Source of the DNA: Conoideocrella luteorostrata
Lineage: Eukaryota; Ascomycota; Sordariomycetes; Hypocreales; Clavicipitaceae
Assembly: GCA_032433595.1 (NCBI GenBank)
Contig: JASWJB010000049.1
Location: forward strand, 62,001 to 126,000
DNA length: 64,000 nucleotides
Direction of reading: 5' to 3'
Shown: positions 41,932-52,848 of the stretch, one piece after another
Layout: every line of letters starts with the position of its first letter
Position numbering within the stretch: position 1 is the first letter of the stretch
Translations under genes and position numbers: made by a program
Notes under the pieces: generated by a model
The model's input: the letters and a program-made list of their open reading frames with translations, nothing else
The model's database searches: none
What the model was told of the DNA's origin: nothing

Positions 41932-44627
41932 ATGCCCCCCGCCGGATCTTCGCAAGCTGCTCGATCAGCCAATGCGTATGTCGAACCATCCTCGCTACGG
42001 AGGGCTCCATCTCCGTTGCGGCTCGCAGTGTTTTATTCTTAAATTGATTGTCTTGTTAACACTCCATGAAGATGTGACTCTTGTCGGCGGAGAAAGGTGA
42101 AGTGTTCTGGCACTCAACCTTGCCCCGCCTGCGTGCGCCTGGGCTCCCAGTGCCAATTTGTATCCTCAGGTCGGCGAGGATATTCCGATAAGTAGGTAAT
42201 TACGACCGGAAATCGGACAATGTGTATCTCATTAACAGACACTAGGTATGTGCAGAGACTGTTAGACAAGGTCAAACGCCAGGAGAAACAGATCCAAAGG
42301 AGCCGTAGGCCGTTTCAGTCGGGCGGAGGCCAACCCCGACGCGAAGCAGAGGAACAATCTCCACTAGGTTCGCGCTTCGTATACATTAAAATCGGTTGGC
42401 CAAGCACTCATAATCATGGATGCAGATTCAATACATGATAGCTGTTCAGTGACTCGCGTTGCTGCAACACCCTTAGAAGACGCAGATGAGGAAGAAGAGG
42501 AACCGGCTCTTGAACATGGACCTCATGAGAATCTCCTTTCGCCCGGTTCGTACTGCAATCTTGCGGTCCGTTGGAATTCCATTTAAGCTAACTCGCCCCA
42601 AATAGCCACTGATGTAGCGTCGGGCACCGCTTTTGAATCCCGAGCCAGATCCATAGTTCGTGGGCATGCAATCAACCACCGCAGAGCAGATATCTGCCAC
42701 GACAGCTCTGCTATATATGCAGACAAAGGCGACATCGGAACAGATGAGCAGTGGCACAGAGCTACCGACTTGGTGAATATCAGCTCCGCACCAGCTAAGT
42801 TAGCCAAGGAAGAATCGTATAGACTGTTCGAACTATTCATCTCGCTAATGGGGATCAATCAACACTTCCTCGACTCTCGAGCTTTTGCAGACTCGATCGA
42901 TGTATTGCATCAAAACGAATCTGCTTGCATTTCTCAGACGCAAACCATTTGGTTCACCCAATATTTACTTGTTATGGCGATGGGCATGCTCATAGGTTCC
43001 CCTGGCGAAGACTCGGATAATCCTCCCGGCATTGCTTACTTTTCCGAGGCGATGAGGCGGTTGCCTCCTATGCACGAACTGGGCTCCTACGGAATAATAT
43101 CTGTGGAAATCCTCTGCTTGGCGAGCTTGTACCTTCAATGGAGCGATCGTAAGCATGACGCTTACCTATATGTAAGAGCACGACGTAGCAACGTAGGGGT
43201 GTATTGCTAAGCTCAGAACAAGATCGGGTCGGCTGTTCGTCTAGCCATCGCCCTAGGCTGTACCCTGCCGCATAACGAACAACAAGGAGTATCTTCTGAG
43301 ATTAGTCACCGAAATCGAGTTTGGTGGACGGCGTATATGTTGGATCGGTAAGCAGAATTTATCGACCGAAGTGAAGAAGCTCTGGGTCTGACCTCTGACC
43401 TCCCAGGCGGCTGTCTGCTGCACTTGGCCTCCCCATGGGAGTGAGCGATCTCCAGATCCGTGCCGACCTTCCTAAATCTTCTGCTGGCTTCGAGCCTCCC
43501 CTGCCTTTGATCATCAATGTGCAAATTGCGAGGATGACGGGAGAAATCATGACCAGTACGTAACATTTTCAACACTGCCACACTATGACACTGCATACTG
43601 ACAATAACGGCGTCCGACCAGCTTTATATGGGCAAAATCGAATGACCCAATCCGGCCTAACCAGAAACATCCAGAGCATGCTTCGGAGTCTGTACAACAC
43701 TGGTTGCTCTATTCCCAAAGACCTTGCGATTGACTTTGACAACACACCTCTTGTAGCAAGCAGGACAAGCGCCTCGCTACATTTGATGCTTTTCCAGGTG
43801 CGTCGTGCCGAAAAAGAAATCAGCGAAGGCTGGCAAAACGTGTAAGCTAAATTCCACAAATAGGCCGTCATTTTGTGCCTTCGCCCTATTATTCTCCAAT
43901 GCGCCAAAGAGAAAGTAGAGCTATCGACAGATAGTCCACCGGCAACCATGAAGTCGACGGCAGCGGCGCGACTGTGTCAGTCATGTCGAGAAGCAGCTAG
44001 TAAGAGCATCCAGATCGTATCAGCACTAAGAAGAGATAAAAGCATAGGTTCGTATTTCTCATTCACCGATGTCTTATCCTTTCTGAATCCTGACTCGGTA
44101 AAATAGCTCTGTTCGGCTACTTCGATCTCGATGCGACCTTTTCCGCCGCCTTCATCTTAGCCATGATGGGGTTCATCGAAGGTCCCGACGTACACAACCC
44201 CCCCGTGGGGCTCAGCCAAGCCGCAGAAGTTCTGCGATATCTCGCCCAGGCCGGCAACAAAACGGCTCGACGAAAATTAAACGAACTCCGGCAATTTTGT
44301 GGCCACGTGTGGTCCCCGGCACAGCTTTCTGGAGAATGGCAATGGCTCGGCACAAGCGAGCGCAACGAGACTGCATATCCGTCCATGCCCGGATCTTCCG
44401 CTGGGAATACAGATGGCGCGGTCCAGCCAGACCCGATGCATATTGGTGTGCCCAGAGCGTCTTTCGGGTTTGGGAGTTTCGGGGATTTTGGGGATTTCTT
44501 GCAGGATCCCGGTGATGAGTTTGGCGATATATATTCTAGTTACAATGACCCGGATCTCTTGCTGACGGGGACTGATGAAGCTGATTGGGCGGCGGTTGGC
44601 CGAATGTTTCGGCTAAGGACTCCTTGA
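41932..44627 (+). CDS. Zn2Cys6 fungal transcription factor
   Basis: A ten-exon model, frame-consistent throughout (716 aa): 41932-41975, 42072-42191, 42246-42367, 42426-42545, 42588-43171, 43217-43347, 43407-43555, 43622-43797, 43864-44047, 44107-44627. Splicing through CDSCRRRKVKC yields a perfect zinc cluster (C16, C19, C26, C32, C35, C42; spacing CX2CX6CX5CX2CX6C). A basic/coiled linker (YVQRLLDKVKRQEKQIQ) and an acidic stretch follow. The middle homology domain is clear: AVRLAIALG, NRVWWTAYMLDRRLSAALGLP and later FSAAFILAMMGF. The C-terminus is Gly/Phe/Asp-rich and could be an activation domain. The weakest part is the intron at 42546-42587 (42 nt). Without it an in-frame TAA at 42584 truncates the protein, so a decayed gene remains possible. 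It should bind CGG-type sites in the nucleus; target genes are unknown. It converges with the malate synthase gene. Confidence 0.82.
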
Positions 44628-45084
44628 CTCACCATTTGGAGATGTTTTTAGTTTTCAGCTTGGAGCCGCTGGTTGGTTGTAAGGCGTGGCTGGTGTTATA
44701 TGTCCATTTGTATTGCATATAAACTAAGAAACGTGCCTCTAATACATCTCAGGAGATCGAAAGCGTATGCATTGATTCAGACCGCCGTCTACCTAACTGG
44801 AAAGTTGTAGCTGCTGTCCCCCTAGCCAACGCCACACGAAAAGACTGAAATATGACGGCTGATTCCTTCCAATAATGGTCCGTTGCGGTTGAAGCAGGTT
44901 ACAAACTTGCAAAAAGAGCTTTATCGCCGCATAAATCCACTACCGTCTCGAGTTTACCCACGATATAGCCTTTAGTCGTGCTTTCTTTCAGTAGCGTCTT
45001 CTCTGCTAGTCACTTGAAGATTTGCAAAGCTGTCTGCCGGAATATCTGGATAGATCCCTCCCCTTAGTACACGGCAGCTCAGAT
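44628..45084. other. Intergenic spacer between convergent genes
   Basis: 457 bp shared 3' region of the regulator and malate synthase. No further feature seen. Confidence 0.5.
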
Positions 45085-46912
45085 TTAGATGGTACCCGCG
45101 ATTTCGTCATATAGCAGCCTGCAACAACTTATTAGAATCACTCTCAGTCCGAAAACGCTTGTGTACCCACGTTGTTAAAAACTCCGCATAGCTCTCTCCT
45201 GTGATTTGCTCCCGAAGGTACTTGGCAGTGAGGCTGAACCGGTTCTGCGCCGCAGCAGAACTCGCAAGCGCCTCATTTCGCTCCTCAAGAAGCTTCAGCA
45301 TAGTCTCCTTGCCAAGTCGAACACCCTCAGCGGTGCTGGCGCCATGACGCGCCCACTGCCACAGCTGACTACGGGATACCTCGGCCGTTGCAGCGTCTTC
45401 CTATAATAAAGTCAGCTATGCATGAAAAGTCAAAAGGTGGTAGGAGCCATATCTGACCATGAGAGAGTGGATTTGGCTGCATCCGACGCCTCTTAACCAC
45501 GCTTCCATGTACACCAAACAGACATCAATGTTTCTCTTGACCCCATCAAGTGTGACGGACCCGGGCACGTTCGTGTTCAGCAGGTCGTCCCGAGTAATAT
45601 TTGCCGCCGGTCGACGACGAAAAATCTGGTTAGCGGTAGGCATGTGCTTGTCAAAGATTCCCTTTGCGAGTGGCGCCAAAGCAGGATGAGCAACCCATGT
45701 GCCATCATGGCCGGCGAGGACTTCGCGCAATTTATCTGCCTCTACGCTCGCCAGGGCCTTGGTGTTGGCAGCCTCGTCGTTCTTGATAGGAATGAGAGCC
45801 GACATGCCTCCCATGGCATGCACGCCTCGTTTGTGGCAGGTGCTGATCAATAACTTGACGTATGCATCCATAAACGGAACGGTCATGGTCACGGCAGCCC
45901 TGTCGGGGAGTATAAAGTCTGGCCTGTTTCGGAAGTTTTTAATGAACGTGAAAATGTAGTCCCAGCGGCCACAGTTTAGACCGCCGATGTGGTCTCTGAG
46001 CTCGTATATTATCTGCGTGCTGTTAGGGTAGGTATTCCTATATGAAACTTTTGTGAAGGGGTTGAGCGCGCACCTCGTCCATTTCAAACGCAGCAGTAAT
46101 CGTTTCGATTAATACGGTTCCTCGGATGGTACCCCTCGGAATCCCGAGGTAATCTTGAGCCACATTGTACACGTCGTTCCAAAGCCTTGCCTCGAGGTGA
46201 GACTCGAGCTTCGGGATGTAAAAGTACGGTCCTAATTGTCTGGAGATGAGCTCTTTCGCGTTGTGAAAAAAGTAGAGACCAAAGTCAAATAGAGCTCCGG
46301 AAATGGGTGACCCGCCTACAAGAAACTGGTTCTCGTCGAGATGCCAACCTCGTGTTCGGCAAATCAGAGTAGGCAGGGGCTCATCGGTCCGCAGCTTATA
46401 CTCCTTCTCGGCCATTTTGAAGTCAATCTGTCGCCGGACCGCGTCAAACAGATTTGCTTGTCCATTGACAATGTTATCCCATGTAGGGGTAAGCGAGTCT
46501 ATTTTGGTAAGCGATTGGTTTGGCGATTTGTAGCGCGACGCGAAAACTTACCCTCAAAGTCAGCCATGTAGGCCTTGACACCGGAGTTCAAAGCATTAAC
46601 AACCATTTTGCGATCAGTTGGTCCTGTTATTTCGACCCTCCGATCAATTAGACCTGGGGCGGGTGGAGCTCCCCTCCATCTGTCGTCTTCTCGGATAGAC
46701 TTCGTCTCTGGCAGGAAATCTGGAAGTTCACCATTATCGAAATTCCTTTGCCTAAGTTGTCGTTGATGAAGAATAGTACGACGAGTCGACTCAAAGGAAC
46801 GATGCAACACCGTTAGGAAGCGACAAGCATCCTTTGTCAATATTTTGTCGGTTGAATCGTTAATTTTACCACGAATAACGAAGTCGTGCTGCTCGGTGGT
46901 GGAATTTGCCAT
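45085..46912 (-). CDS. Malate synthase (glyoxylate cycle), no visible peroxisomal signal
   Basis: Five exons: 46552-46912, 46074-46498, 45458-46012, 45171-45400, 45085-45118; introns of 52-61 nt; 534 residues. It condenses acetyl-CoA with glyoxylate to malate. Family signatures run in order: [40 protein letters not shown] across the first splice, [43 protein letters not shown] (Arg and Glu of the active site), [47 protein letters not shown] and [19 protein letters not shown] across the fourth exon, where the catalytic base lies. The C-terminus splices to [14 protein letters not shown]. Fungal enzymes normally continue to an SKL-type tripeptide, which is not seen. A further small exon cannot be excluded. 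It may be a divergent second copy rather than the main acuE enzyme. Confidence 0.9.
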
Positions 46913-48235
46913 GGCTTCGAATTGGCGATTTGCGTGTAGTTTTATTCAGTAATTTTCATCTATTTTATCACGTTGGGAGATCTGGGCGATTTATATGGTT
47001 CCAAATTCGCATTCTACCGGCGTGAGCATGTCATCCGTCGGGTGGCGATCCGGGCGTCTCGGCTCCGCTGCCGACAACCCCATCGCTTGGTCGTGCGCCG
47101 ACAGTGAAAACAGGACATCGATATCGGAGGTATCCCATTAAATAGCGACATTAAACCGTAATCGGCCAGATTGATAATGCTTGTGGAGCCACATCCTATC
47201 AGCTAAAAGGTTCACAGGACGGCTTCGCCGCCGAGAGGCTGACACTACCCGGCGGTGGGCTTGAATTGTCGCAAGAAATCAACGTATCTATTAACCAACT
47301 TGACGAAATCGACGTGTTTACACAATTTCTCTCTTATCTCTTACAAATAGAACTGTCAGGTCATTGCGATTTCAACACCTGTTACCTGGAGGATTACAGC
47401 ATCCTACAGATCAGAGGCCGTATCATTGAGGATAATGGGAGATTCAATGATCACATTGGCCCTGTAAGTCATGGTAGCACAAACAATGACGCTAAAGACT
47501 TCCTTGGGAGATGCATTGAGACAAGCCGCGTACTTGACTGGCTCCTGCCTTGCACATACACGCTTCTCCCTCTAACCGCCACTACATGTCGCTCGCAGCT
47601 TGCACCCACTACCCCGTAGTGCGCGACAAATTCTCGCAGCAGAAGATCTTTCTGTTTCATTGTTGTAGGATATGTCGTGTGGTGGTTTGTCAGAAGCTAT
47701 TAATGCAAGCAGTTTATAGAAGCGATGGCGCCAGGTGCGATGATAATAATTCGGTAATTTGACAGTTTGATGTTCAGGCTAGCATATTTTTAGCTATAGT
47801 TGGTCTGCAGGAGTAACATCGGATCCATCAGTTTCTGCATCCGTTATCTAATCATGTATTTTCAGGCTGACACTACGGAGTACAGCCAGCAATAAGCGCT
47901 ACTCCGTTCAAAGGTCCCGCTAGGCTAGACTGCGCCATAAAGTCCGCCGCACGGAACGAGCTTTTGAGGGTCAGCCTGGACGTAAACACTCCGCAACTGA
48001 CAGCGGACCGTGGGTTTTTGGCTTGTCCCAAGGGGGGCAACGCCGCAGCAAAGCAATGGCGCTGGTAAAAAGCCTGGGGCACAGTGCAGTCCCTTCTTTT
48101 TTTTTGGTCAAATTTATTTGTTTGCCACCTTCGCGTAGTGCGTACTAGGCCAATATCCTAATTGTCTATTCATGTATTCACATTAACGATTTTGCTGTGT
48201 CTTGCACTCCTACGAACGGTGGTGGTTCGACAACC
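46913..48235. other. Intergenic spacer
   Basis: A CATATAAAT at 46989-46998 (minus sense) about 80 nt before the malate synthase ATG may be its TATA box. A TACGGAGTA lies at 47874. No gene recognised; the 117-aa plus ORF at 47266-47619 is unsupported. Confidence 0.4.
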
Positions 48236-49267
48236 ATGACGCCGCCACACTTTGATGTCACTCCCCAAAAGGAGAGGGGTGTCTTCAACTTTCTTTCGCG
48301 CCAATTGTTCTTCACTCCGGAGCCAGTGACCGGCGTGTCGCTTGCGGGCAAAACGGCTATTGTCACCGGCTCCAACGCTGGCGTTGGTCTCGAGGTTAGC
48401 CGACAGCTTCTCGATCTTGGCCTCAGCAAACTCATCATGGCTGTCCGCAATGAAGACAAAGGCCACGCTGCGTCTGCTAATCTACCCAAGGGACGAGATG
48501 GCAAAGCCACCATAGAGGTTTGGAAACTGGGCCTGGCTTCGTACGATTCTATCGTTGCTTTCGCACAGAGGGCCGCCACTCTTGAACGCATGGATATTGC
48601 CGTCATGAACGCGGGTCTGGTCATGGCCAAGACTGCACTTAACGAGAGCACCGGCCACGACGAAACAATCCAGGTCAATTATATATCCACAGCCCTGCTG
48701 ACTGTGCTCCTCCTCCCCGTGGCGAAGGCCAAGCGACCCGCACAGGGAGGCATTGCATCGCGCATTACCCTAACGTCTTCTGATGTTGCTACTTGGACCC
48801 CCTTCAAGGAAAAAACCAAGAACCCGCTTCTTCCGGCGTTTGATACGCCTGGTGGTAAACCAACTGATCGAATGATGGTTTCCAAGCTCCTCGGCCAGTT
48901 CTTCCTGGCGGAGCTAGCAAAGCGAGTTCCCCCGTCAGCTGTCGTCATTAACTACGCCACGCCGGGCATGGTGCACGATTCGCAATTCAATCGCGAGATT
49001 GACGGTACCTTTGGTGGCAAGATTGCGTTTGTTTTCATACGGCGGATAGGGTACACTTCTCTGGTTGCTGCTCGACACATCACTGATGCTATTGTGAAGC
49101 ACGGTGAAGAGTCGCACGGCCAATACCTATCAACCCAGAAGTTAAAACCGTAGGTCTCCGTTCCTCACGAGGGTGGTTTGGTAGAAAACACAATGCTGAC
49201 ACAAGTGGTACGCAGCATGGCACCAATTATTTACTCAGATGTGGGCAAGGAGATATCTGAACGGTAG
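48236..49267 (+). pseudogene. SDR oxidoreductase, probably inactive (active-site Tyr lost, premature stop)
   Basis: Exon 1 is 48236-49149 and exon 2 starts at 49216 (66-nt intron, GTAGGT donor). The Rossmann motif TGSNAGVG is at residues 44-51, NAG at 125-127 and a Ser in TLTSSD at about 181. At the catalytic YxxxK position the sequence is M213-MVS-K217, so the Tyr is replaced by Met. After splicing, the tail continues MAPIIYSDVGKEISER and then meets TAG at 49265-49267. The same frame resumes with WKETMAELSFAKAEDIVSEV, as in intact relatives of the retinol-dehydrogenase-like fungal SDRs, and ends at a TGA near 49335. The predicted product is 321 aa, about 23 residues short. Loss of both Tyr and tail indicates decay, though a stable truncated protein is possible. 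The open frame before 48236 begins with a GTG and is not used. Confidence 0.75.
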
Positions 49268-50187
49268 TGGAAGGAGACTATGGCTGAGCTTTCATTCGCC
49301 AAGGCCGAGGATATTGTCAGCGAAGTCGGTAGTTGATATGCAAATGTTGGTTGTGGTTGCTAAACCCCGTACGCTACCGCAGGTCCGACAGCAGAGTGTC
49401 ACAGGCTATATTTGATTCACACTGTTAGTGTGTGACTTTACCTTTTTCTGGATTTTATGCTATTGAGGCCAGTGATGGAAATTTCTCTTTCTCTAAAATG
49501 ATGCTAACGCTCGTATTTCTCTTGAGAAAGGCTTTCTAGGATCATGCCGTGTCTTTGCGCCGAGCCCAGAGGTAGGCCGGGACAGCCCCACCTATGTACA
49601 TGACGGGCAGCGGAGCGCCATCATACGGGCGCACGGCCTCGGTGGTGACGCAGGATGTGCAACTCCGCGTATTACCTACAGAGTACTTTACTTGGTACTC
49701 CGCGTAAAGCATCGTCGACACCATTGTACGCAGCGCGAGGCAGAAGCAAGTAAACAGCAGATGGGTCAAACCGGGCGGTCGTTTTGGTAGTTGCCCCCTC
49801 GACTAAAGTGTGCTACGTAGACTGCTGCTCCCCAATGGGGCTTTCTTAAGCCTGCATCTAGTTTTCAGACCTTGAGCTGCTCAAGAGCCAGTCTAGAATT
49901 TCATCGAGTGTCGCGAAAGCTTCAGTCCATGCATGTCAAGGATTGTATCGAATTGCTATGCTATCTTTAACCACATATCCTAAGGCTACGCCCCAAAGAC
50001 GCACAAAATACAAATAGGTAGTTGGAAGACTGGGCAGTGGGAACACTCTTTCCTCCTTATAATTCATGTTAGCACTATAGACGCTAGTTAGCAGCAGCAG
50101 CTAGGCTAGTCTATTACATAAAGTACTATCTAATTCCATTAATCCAAGGTAGCATTTTATAAACTATGCCACGTCGTGCGAGAGCTG
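49268..50187. other. Intergenic spacer
   Basis: Includes the residual tail of the SDR relic (to about 49335). A minus ORF at 49542-49769 ends VMYIGGAVPAYLWARRKD and looks protein-like but was not identified. Confidence 0.35.
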
Positions 50188-51184
50188 TTACTTTGGCTGT
50201 TTCTCGGCATGCAATTCCTTGAGACCCTGGTTGTACGACATAAGTACGTCCTATTGCGCGTCAGTACAAGGACACGAGAAAGGAATCTCGGCTTTAGCTG
50301 GTTACAGTCGAAAGCCTACACTCAGGACATACCGTGAAGTACTGCGGCAAGTACCTGTGTATATAGTCGAGATACCTGGAAGTAGGGCCGCGAAAGACGA
50401 TGCCCGTCTTGCCGTGACCTACAATCTGATCAACAATCTGCTCGGCAAAAGCTACAGCGGATATTCCCTTAGGCTTAGAAGCACCACTAGCCCATCCAGC
50501 AATAATACTAGATATAGAACTATAAATCGAGTCCTTGGGAAGGATAAACTTGGTGTCATTGTCATGGAAGAAGCTGTCAACTATGCCAACCTGGATGGTG
50601 ACGACCTCAACACCAAGCGGCTGAAGCTCGAGCCTTAGTGTGTCTGAGATGGCGGTTAAGGCGGCCTTAGAGGACGTGTAGGTAGCTGTGCATTATTAGC
50701 TTTACGTAACTCCTAGGCTCCTGAATATCTGACACTCACCTATCCAAGGACAATTGAGAATACTGCCGACTGTGCTAATATTGACAAATCGACCATGGCT
50801 AGCGATAAGTAACGGTGCAAACGCCTTTATGACGCGGACTGGGCCCCAGACATTGGTCTTATATACCTGGCGACAACGGTCTATGTCCACGTCAAGGACA
50901 GGCATGGCATATCCAACGCCGGCATTGTTAACGACAACATCTAGAGTGCGATTAGTGGCAGACACAGTCGCTATAGCAGCCGTCACAGATTCGTCTGACG
51001 TGACATCAAGGGGCACAAGTGTGACATTATCCAAGCCAGAGAGTTCGGTCGGAATCTTGGAGACTGTTCGAGCTGTGGCGATGATGTGGTGGCCGCGCCG
51101 GGCGAGGGCTAGGCAAATGGCAGCACCAATGCCGCCGCTTGAGCAGCCTGTTACCAGGACGGTCTTGTTAGAGTTTGCTCCCAT
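50188..51184 (-). CDS. Short-chain dehydrogenase/reductase, Ayr1-like
   Basis: Three exons: 50740-51184, 50333-50685 and 50188-50250 (introns 54 and 82 nt); 286 residues in a continuous frame. The NAD(P)-binding TGCSSGGIG is at residues 12-20, NNAG at 86-89 and catalytic YTSSK at 151-155, assembled across the first splice, with a Ser in the NISTVGS strand. The pattern TVLVTGCSSGGIGAAI and the C-terminal region (SRYLDYIHRYLPQYF, then a short polar exon) resemble yeast Ayr1, the NADPH-dependent 1-acyldihydroxyacetone-phosphate reductase, and its many fungal relatives. The true substrate is uncertain, because the group is large and includes secondary-metabolite enzymes. An in-frame ATG at 51310 would add 42 residues that do not resemble the family. 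I prefer 51184, which has a good context (GCCATGGGA). Confidence 0.87.
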
Positions 51185-52848
51185 GGCTAGCGCTGTGTGC
51201 AACGAAAGAAGCCGGTCTAGTGAGCGACAAGAAAAAGCAACACTGGCCGAAGGACAATAGATGACCGGAAACACAAGGGCCGGAGCCGAGGCAAACGTAG
51301 ACCTGGGCAAAGTTCTGAAAGCCTAAAAGCCTAAAAGCTTGATGGTCTCGTCTCGCGGTGGGTTGGCACGTTTATGCTTTCCGGATCCTTTGCTGAGACT
51401 GAGAGAGACCCGCCAATTGCGCGCTTTTTCTGCTCGACCGATACTTGAAGCCAATTTTCGATGCAATCCAGGGCTTTCTCTTCAATACGGGAAGCAAAGA
51501 GGGCTTCGCACAACGGACGCAGCAGAACATTGCACGAGGCGGAGCGGAGGGGAGGGGTTTGTGTGTGGGCGTGTGCAGACTCCGCAGTTGCAGTTGCAGG
51601 CAGGATCCACGAATTGACTTGGTTCGAGATGCAAAGATGCGTGCGTTGGTACTCCGCAGTGCTTGAAAGGATCCGAGGAGGCGGGGGCGAGACGGCGTGG
51701 GGAATCCGTCAGGCAGGGGACCCTGGTCGACAGCATGGACTTACTTAGGCCCCATGTTTGAAGGTGTTGATAAAAAGCCTTCAAAAGGCAACAAGGGGGC
51801 GGTGGTAAATAGTGCTCGCTGGATATGGCTAATCTTCCTTTAGTATTAGAAATCATTTGTGCCAAGGGCAAGTCCAAGAACTGAAACAGCAGAGGCTTCC
51901 CAAGAGGTGGCAGGGTCAACTAGCTCAGCGTTATTAGAGTGACTAAGATTAGGTCCCCTAGTTGTATTCTTCGGGAGCAGACAAAGACGAAGAAGGAGCT
52001 AAAGTGTGCGAAGCTGCCATCATGTTGGCTGATGTTGAAAGAACGGATCAGCTCACTGACGGAAAGTTTGGCGCATCTGCCCACCAGAAAAATGCCGCGC
52101 CCCAGTCCTCGGGGGAGACAGATGACGAAGAGACAATGGAGCAACAACGTGCCTTGTTCTGATGTTAGCGCGTTGGCATGCCACCCAAGACCCTCATGTC
52201 GTAGGATTGGACGCGGATGATGTGGAGCTCGGCATGGATGAATGGATGCACTTTGGCGACAACGACGATGAGGATCACGACAATGACCATGATGACTATG
52301 ATAGTGGCTGTTGAAAATTCTGTCGCAAGCGGATATGTAGATTTATAAAAGCCAGAAATGGCTCTTTTTATTAAGACAGGTACCTATCGCAGGACCTGCT
52401 CAGCACGTTTAGCCCCTTATACAATGTGGTGAAGTTGATGGCTTCATCGTGCAGCGCGCAACATCTGGTATCGGTCGGCGAGAACAGCCGTGCATATGCT
52501 AATGCTGCTGGCAGAATCATCACACATCCGGCTGCTTGGTGAACCTCAAAAGCAGACAAGCCCAAAGTAAGGGACGCACGGCGGGAAATTATGGTCAGGA
52601 TTGTATTGTAGTTTAGCTCGAGTAAAATCGAGTCTGATACACTGTCTAGCAATTGCAATTTTTTTCCTGTAGTTAGAAGCACAGAAGTCTTTTTAAGATA
52701 AACAATTGACAAACTGCAGATAAAACTCAAAATAGCCAGGTGCTATTATCCCACTCCGACAAATAAAGAAGGTGGACATGGCGGCGCGGACCTCTTGACG
52801 TCTCCTTTGGAGAAAGGAAACAGAAATTCAGACCCCTCACCAACCATT
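51185..52848. other. Intergenic region with a possible relic
   Basis: A plus-strand stretch at about 51962-52313 gives hydrophilic frames ending in an acidic tail (HFGDNDDEDHDNDHDDYD, then TGA near 52313). It changes frame in between and is unidentified, possibly a gene or transposon remnant. Nothing else recognised. Confidence 0.35.
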
